Assembly: GCA_947631875.1 (NCBI GenBank)
Contig: CANRMV010000065.1
Location: forward strand, 1-6,264
Length of the DNA stretch: 6,264 nt
Direction of reading: 5' to 3'
Origin: an uncultured Clostridia bacterium
Lineage (GTDB): Bacteria > Bacillota > Clostridia > Christensenellales > UBA1242
Program-made: the position numbers and the translations under genes
In this document: positions 5,269 to 6,264 of the stretch, piece by piece
How positions within the stretch are numbered: the stretch's first letter is position 1
Layout of the letters: each line of letters opens with the position of its first letter
The notes under the pieces: generated by a model
Seen by the model: the letters and a program-made list of their open reading frames with translations, nothing else
Database searches by the model: none
What the model was told of the DNA's origin: nothing

Positions 5269-6264
5269 ATGAATAATTACGATTTTAGAGAAGTTGAAAA
5301 AAAATGGCAAAAAAAATGGGAAAATGAAGAACGTTTTAAGGCGGTTGATTTTCATCCAACAAAACCCAAATTTTATGTTTTGTATGAATTTCCAAATGTG
5401 AGTGGGGCGAGTTTGCACATGGGGCACTTGAAGGGAACTATTCCTGCCGATGCGCTTGCAAGATACAAAAGGTTTAATGGTTTCAATGTGCTTTTTCCTA
5501 TTGGGGGAGATGCATTTGGGCTTCCTGCTGAAAATGCTGCAATAAAAAATGGAACAGACCCTCATGAGTTTGTTCGCATTGGAATGGAAAAGTTTATTCA
5601 GCAGTTTAAAGAACTTGGGCTTTCATTTGATTATGACAGAACAATTTGCACAAGTGACCCAGAGTTTTATAAATGGACACAGTGGATTTTCTTGCAACTT
5701 TTCAAACATGGAAAGGCTTATAAAAAGAAAGGACTTGTGAACTTTTGCCCAAATTGTCAAACAGTGCTCTCCAACGAGGACAGTCAGGGCGGAAAGTGCG
5801 ACCGCTGTGGCGGAGATGTTGTGCAAAAAGAAAGAAATGTTTGGTTTTTGAAAATGCGCGACTATTGCGAAAAGATGCTTGGCAACATAGACCGAATTGA
5901 TATGGCAGAAAGTTTGAAAGAGGCTCAGCGAAATTGGATTGGCAAAAGCGAAGGAATGCAAGTGAAGTTTGATATTGTTGACGATGCTGGGAAAAAGGTT
6001 GGGGATTTTGACATTTTCACCACTTGCATTGAAACGATATATGGCATAACTTTCATGGTGCTTGCACCAGAAAATGAAGTTGTGGACAAATTAAAAAACA
6101 AAATCAAAAATTTTGATGAAGTTGAAAAATACAGGCAACAAACTGCTTTGAGAAGTGAATTTGACAGAATTTCTGACCAAAAAACAAAAACAGGCTGTCA
6201 TCTTGAAGGATTGTTTGCTGTGAGCCCTGTAAACGGCAAAAAAGTTCCAATATATCTTGCGGAT
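5269..6264 (+). CDS. leuS: Leucyl-tRNA synthetase, N-terminal 332 residues (cut by window edge)
   Basis: A class I aminoacyl-tRNA synthetase that charges tRNA-Leu in the cytoplasm; full-length bacterial enzymes have roughly 800-870 residues. The HIGH motif is HMGH (50-53), followed by ARYKRFNGFNVLFPIGGDAF (65-84) and GLPAEN. A zinc ribbon uses Cys160, Cys163, Cys177 and Cys180, then WFLKMRDY (194-201) and NWIGKSEG (222-229) lead into the CP1 editing domain. There TTCIET (251-256) precedes a YGITFMVLAPEN segment, and the window ends at VPIYLAD before the rest of CP1, the KMSKS loop and the anticodon domain. Order and spacing fit LeuRS rather than IleRS or ValRS. Unusual points: FPNVSG (41-46) in place of FPYPSG, Gly80 in place of the Trp before Asp81, and TTCIET in place of the editing motif TTRPDT. 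The frame is intact throughout. Confidence 0.93.
   Translation, partial: MNNYDFREVEKKWQKKWENEERFKAVDFHPTKPKFYVLYEFPNVSGASLHMGHLKGTIPADALARYKRFNGFNVLFPIGGDAFGLPAENAAIKNGTDPHEFVRIGMEKFIQQFKELGLSFDYDRTICTSDPEFYKWTQWIFLQLFKHGKAYKKKGLVNFCPNCQTVLSNEDSQGGKCDRCGGDVVQKERNVWFLKMRDYCEKMLGNIDRIDMAESLKEAQRNWIGKSEGMQVKFDIVDDAGKKVGDFDIFTTCIETIYGITFMVLAPENEVVDKLKNKIKNFDEVEKYRQQTALRSEFDRISDQKTKTGCHLEGLFAVSPVNGKKVPIYLAD

Overview
The window is AT-rich and densely packed. Its promoters are classical sigma-70/sigma-A type, often with an extended -10. Its ribosome binding sites are AGGAGG-like, one gene starts with TTG, and it carries DegV-, DUF4364- and YhhN-like genes. Together these suggest a low-GC Firmicute, probably an uncultured clostridial lineage from an animal gut or similar habitat. 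The taxon is an inference; no rRNA gene is present.

Layout. Positions 1-3452 are read on the minus strand. From right to left they hold a DUF4364 gene (2919-3452), an ABC exporter ATPase (about 1834-2766), its ABC-2 type permease (152-1837, overlapping the ATPase stop codon by 4 bp), and the first 21 codons of a DegV-like gene running off the left edge (1-65). Positions 3593-6264 are read on the plus strand: an unrecognised acidic protein (3593-4414), a polytopic membrane protein resembling YhhN/lysoplasmalogenase (4477-5196), and the first 332 codons of a leucyl-tRNA synthetase (5269 to the right edge). The two halves diverge from a 140-bp region at 3453-3592 with a promoter facing each way. 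No gap exceeds 300 bp, and I saw no tRNA, CRISPR, insertion sequence or phage element.

How the genes work together. Only the ATPase-permease pair is clearly one functional unit: a two-gene exporter with translational coupling. DUF4364 lies upstream on the same strand and could be a regulator. The other genes look like neighbours with separate promoters.

Most interesting. (1) Promoters and terminator-like hairpins are superimposed at three same-strand gene junctions. The leuS promoter -10 hexamer is exactly the loop of a 9-bp hairpin followed by seven T's. (2) The leucyl-tRNA synthetase has non-standard residues in both the leucine-pocket motif and the editing motif. (3) The exporter ATPase keeps Walker A and B but has lost a recognisable LSGGQ signature and the switch histidine. 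(4) The YhhN-like gene appears to be transcribed without a leader.
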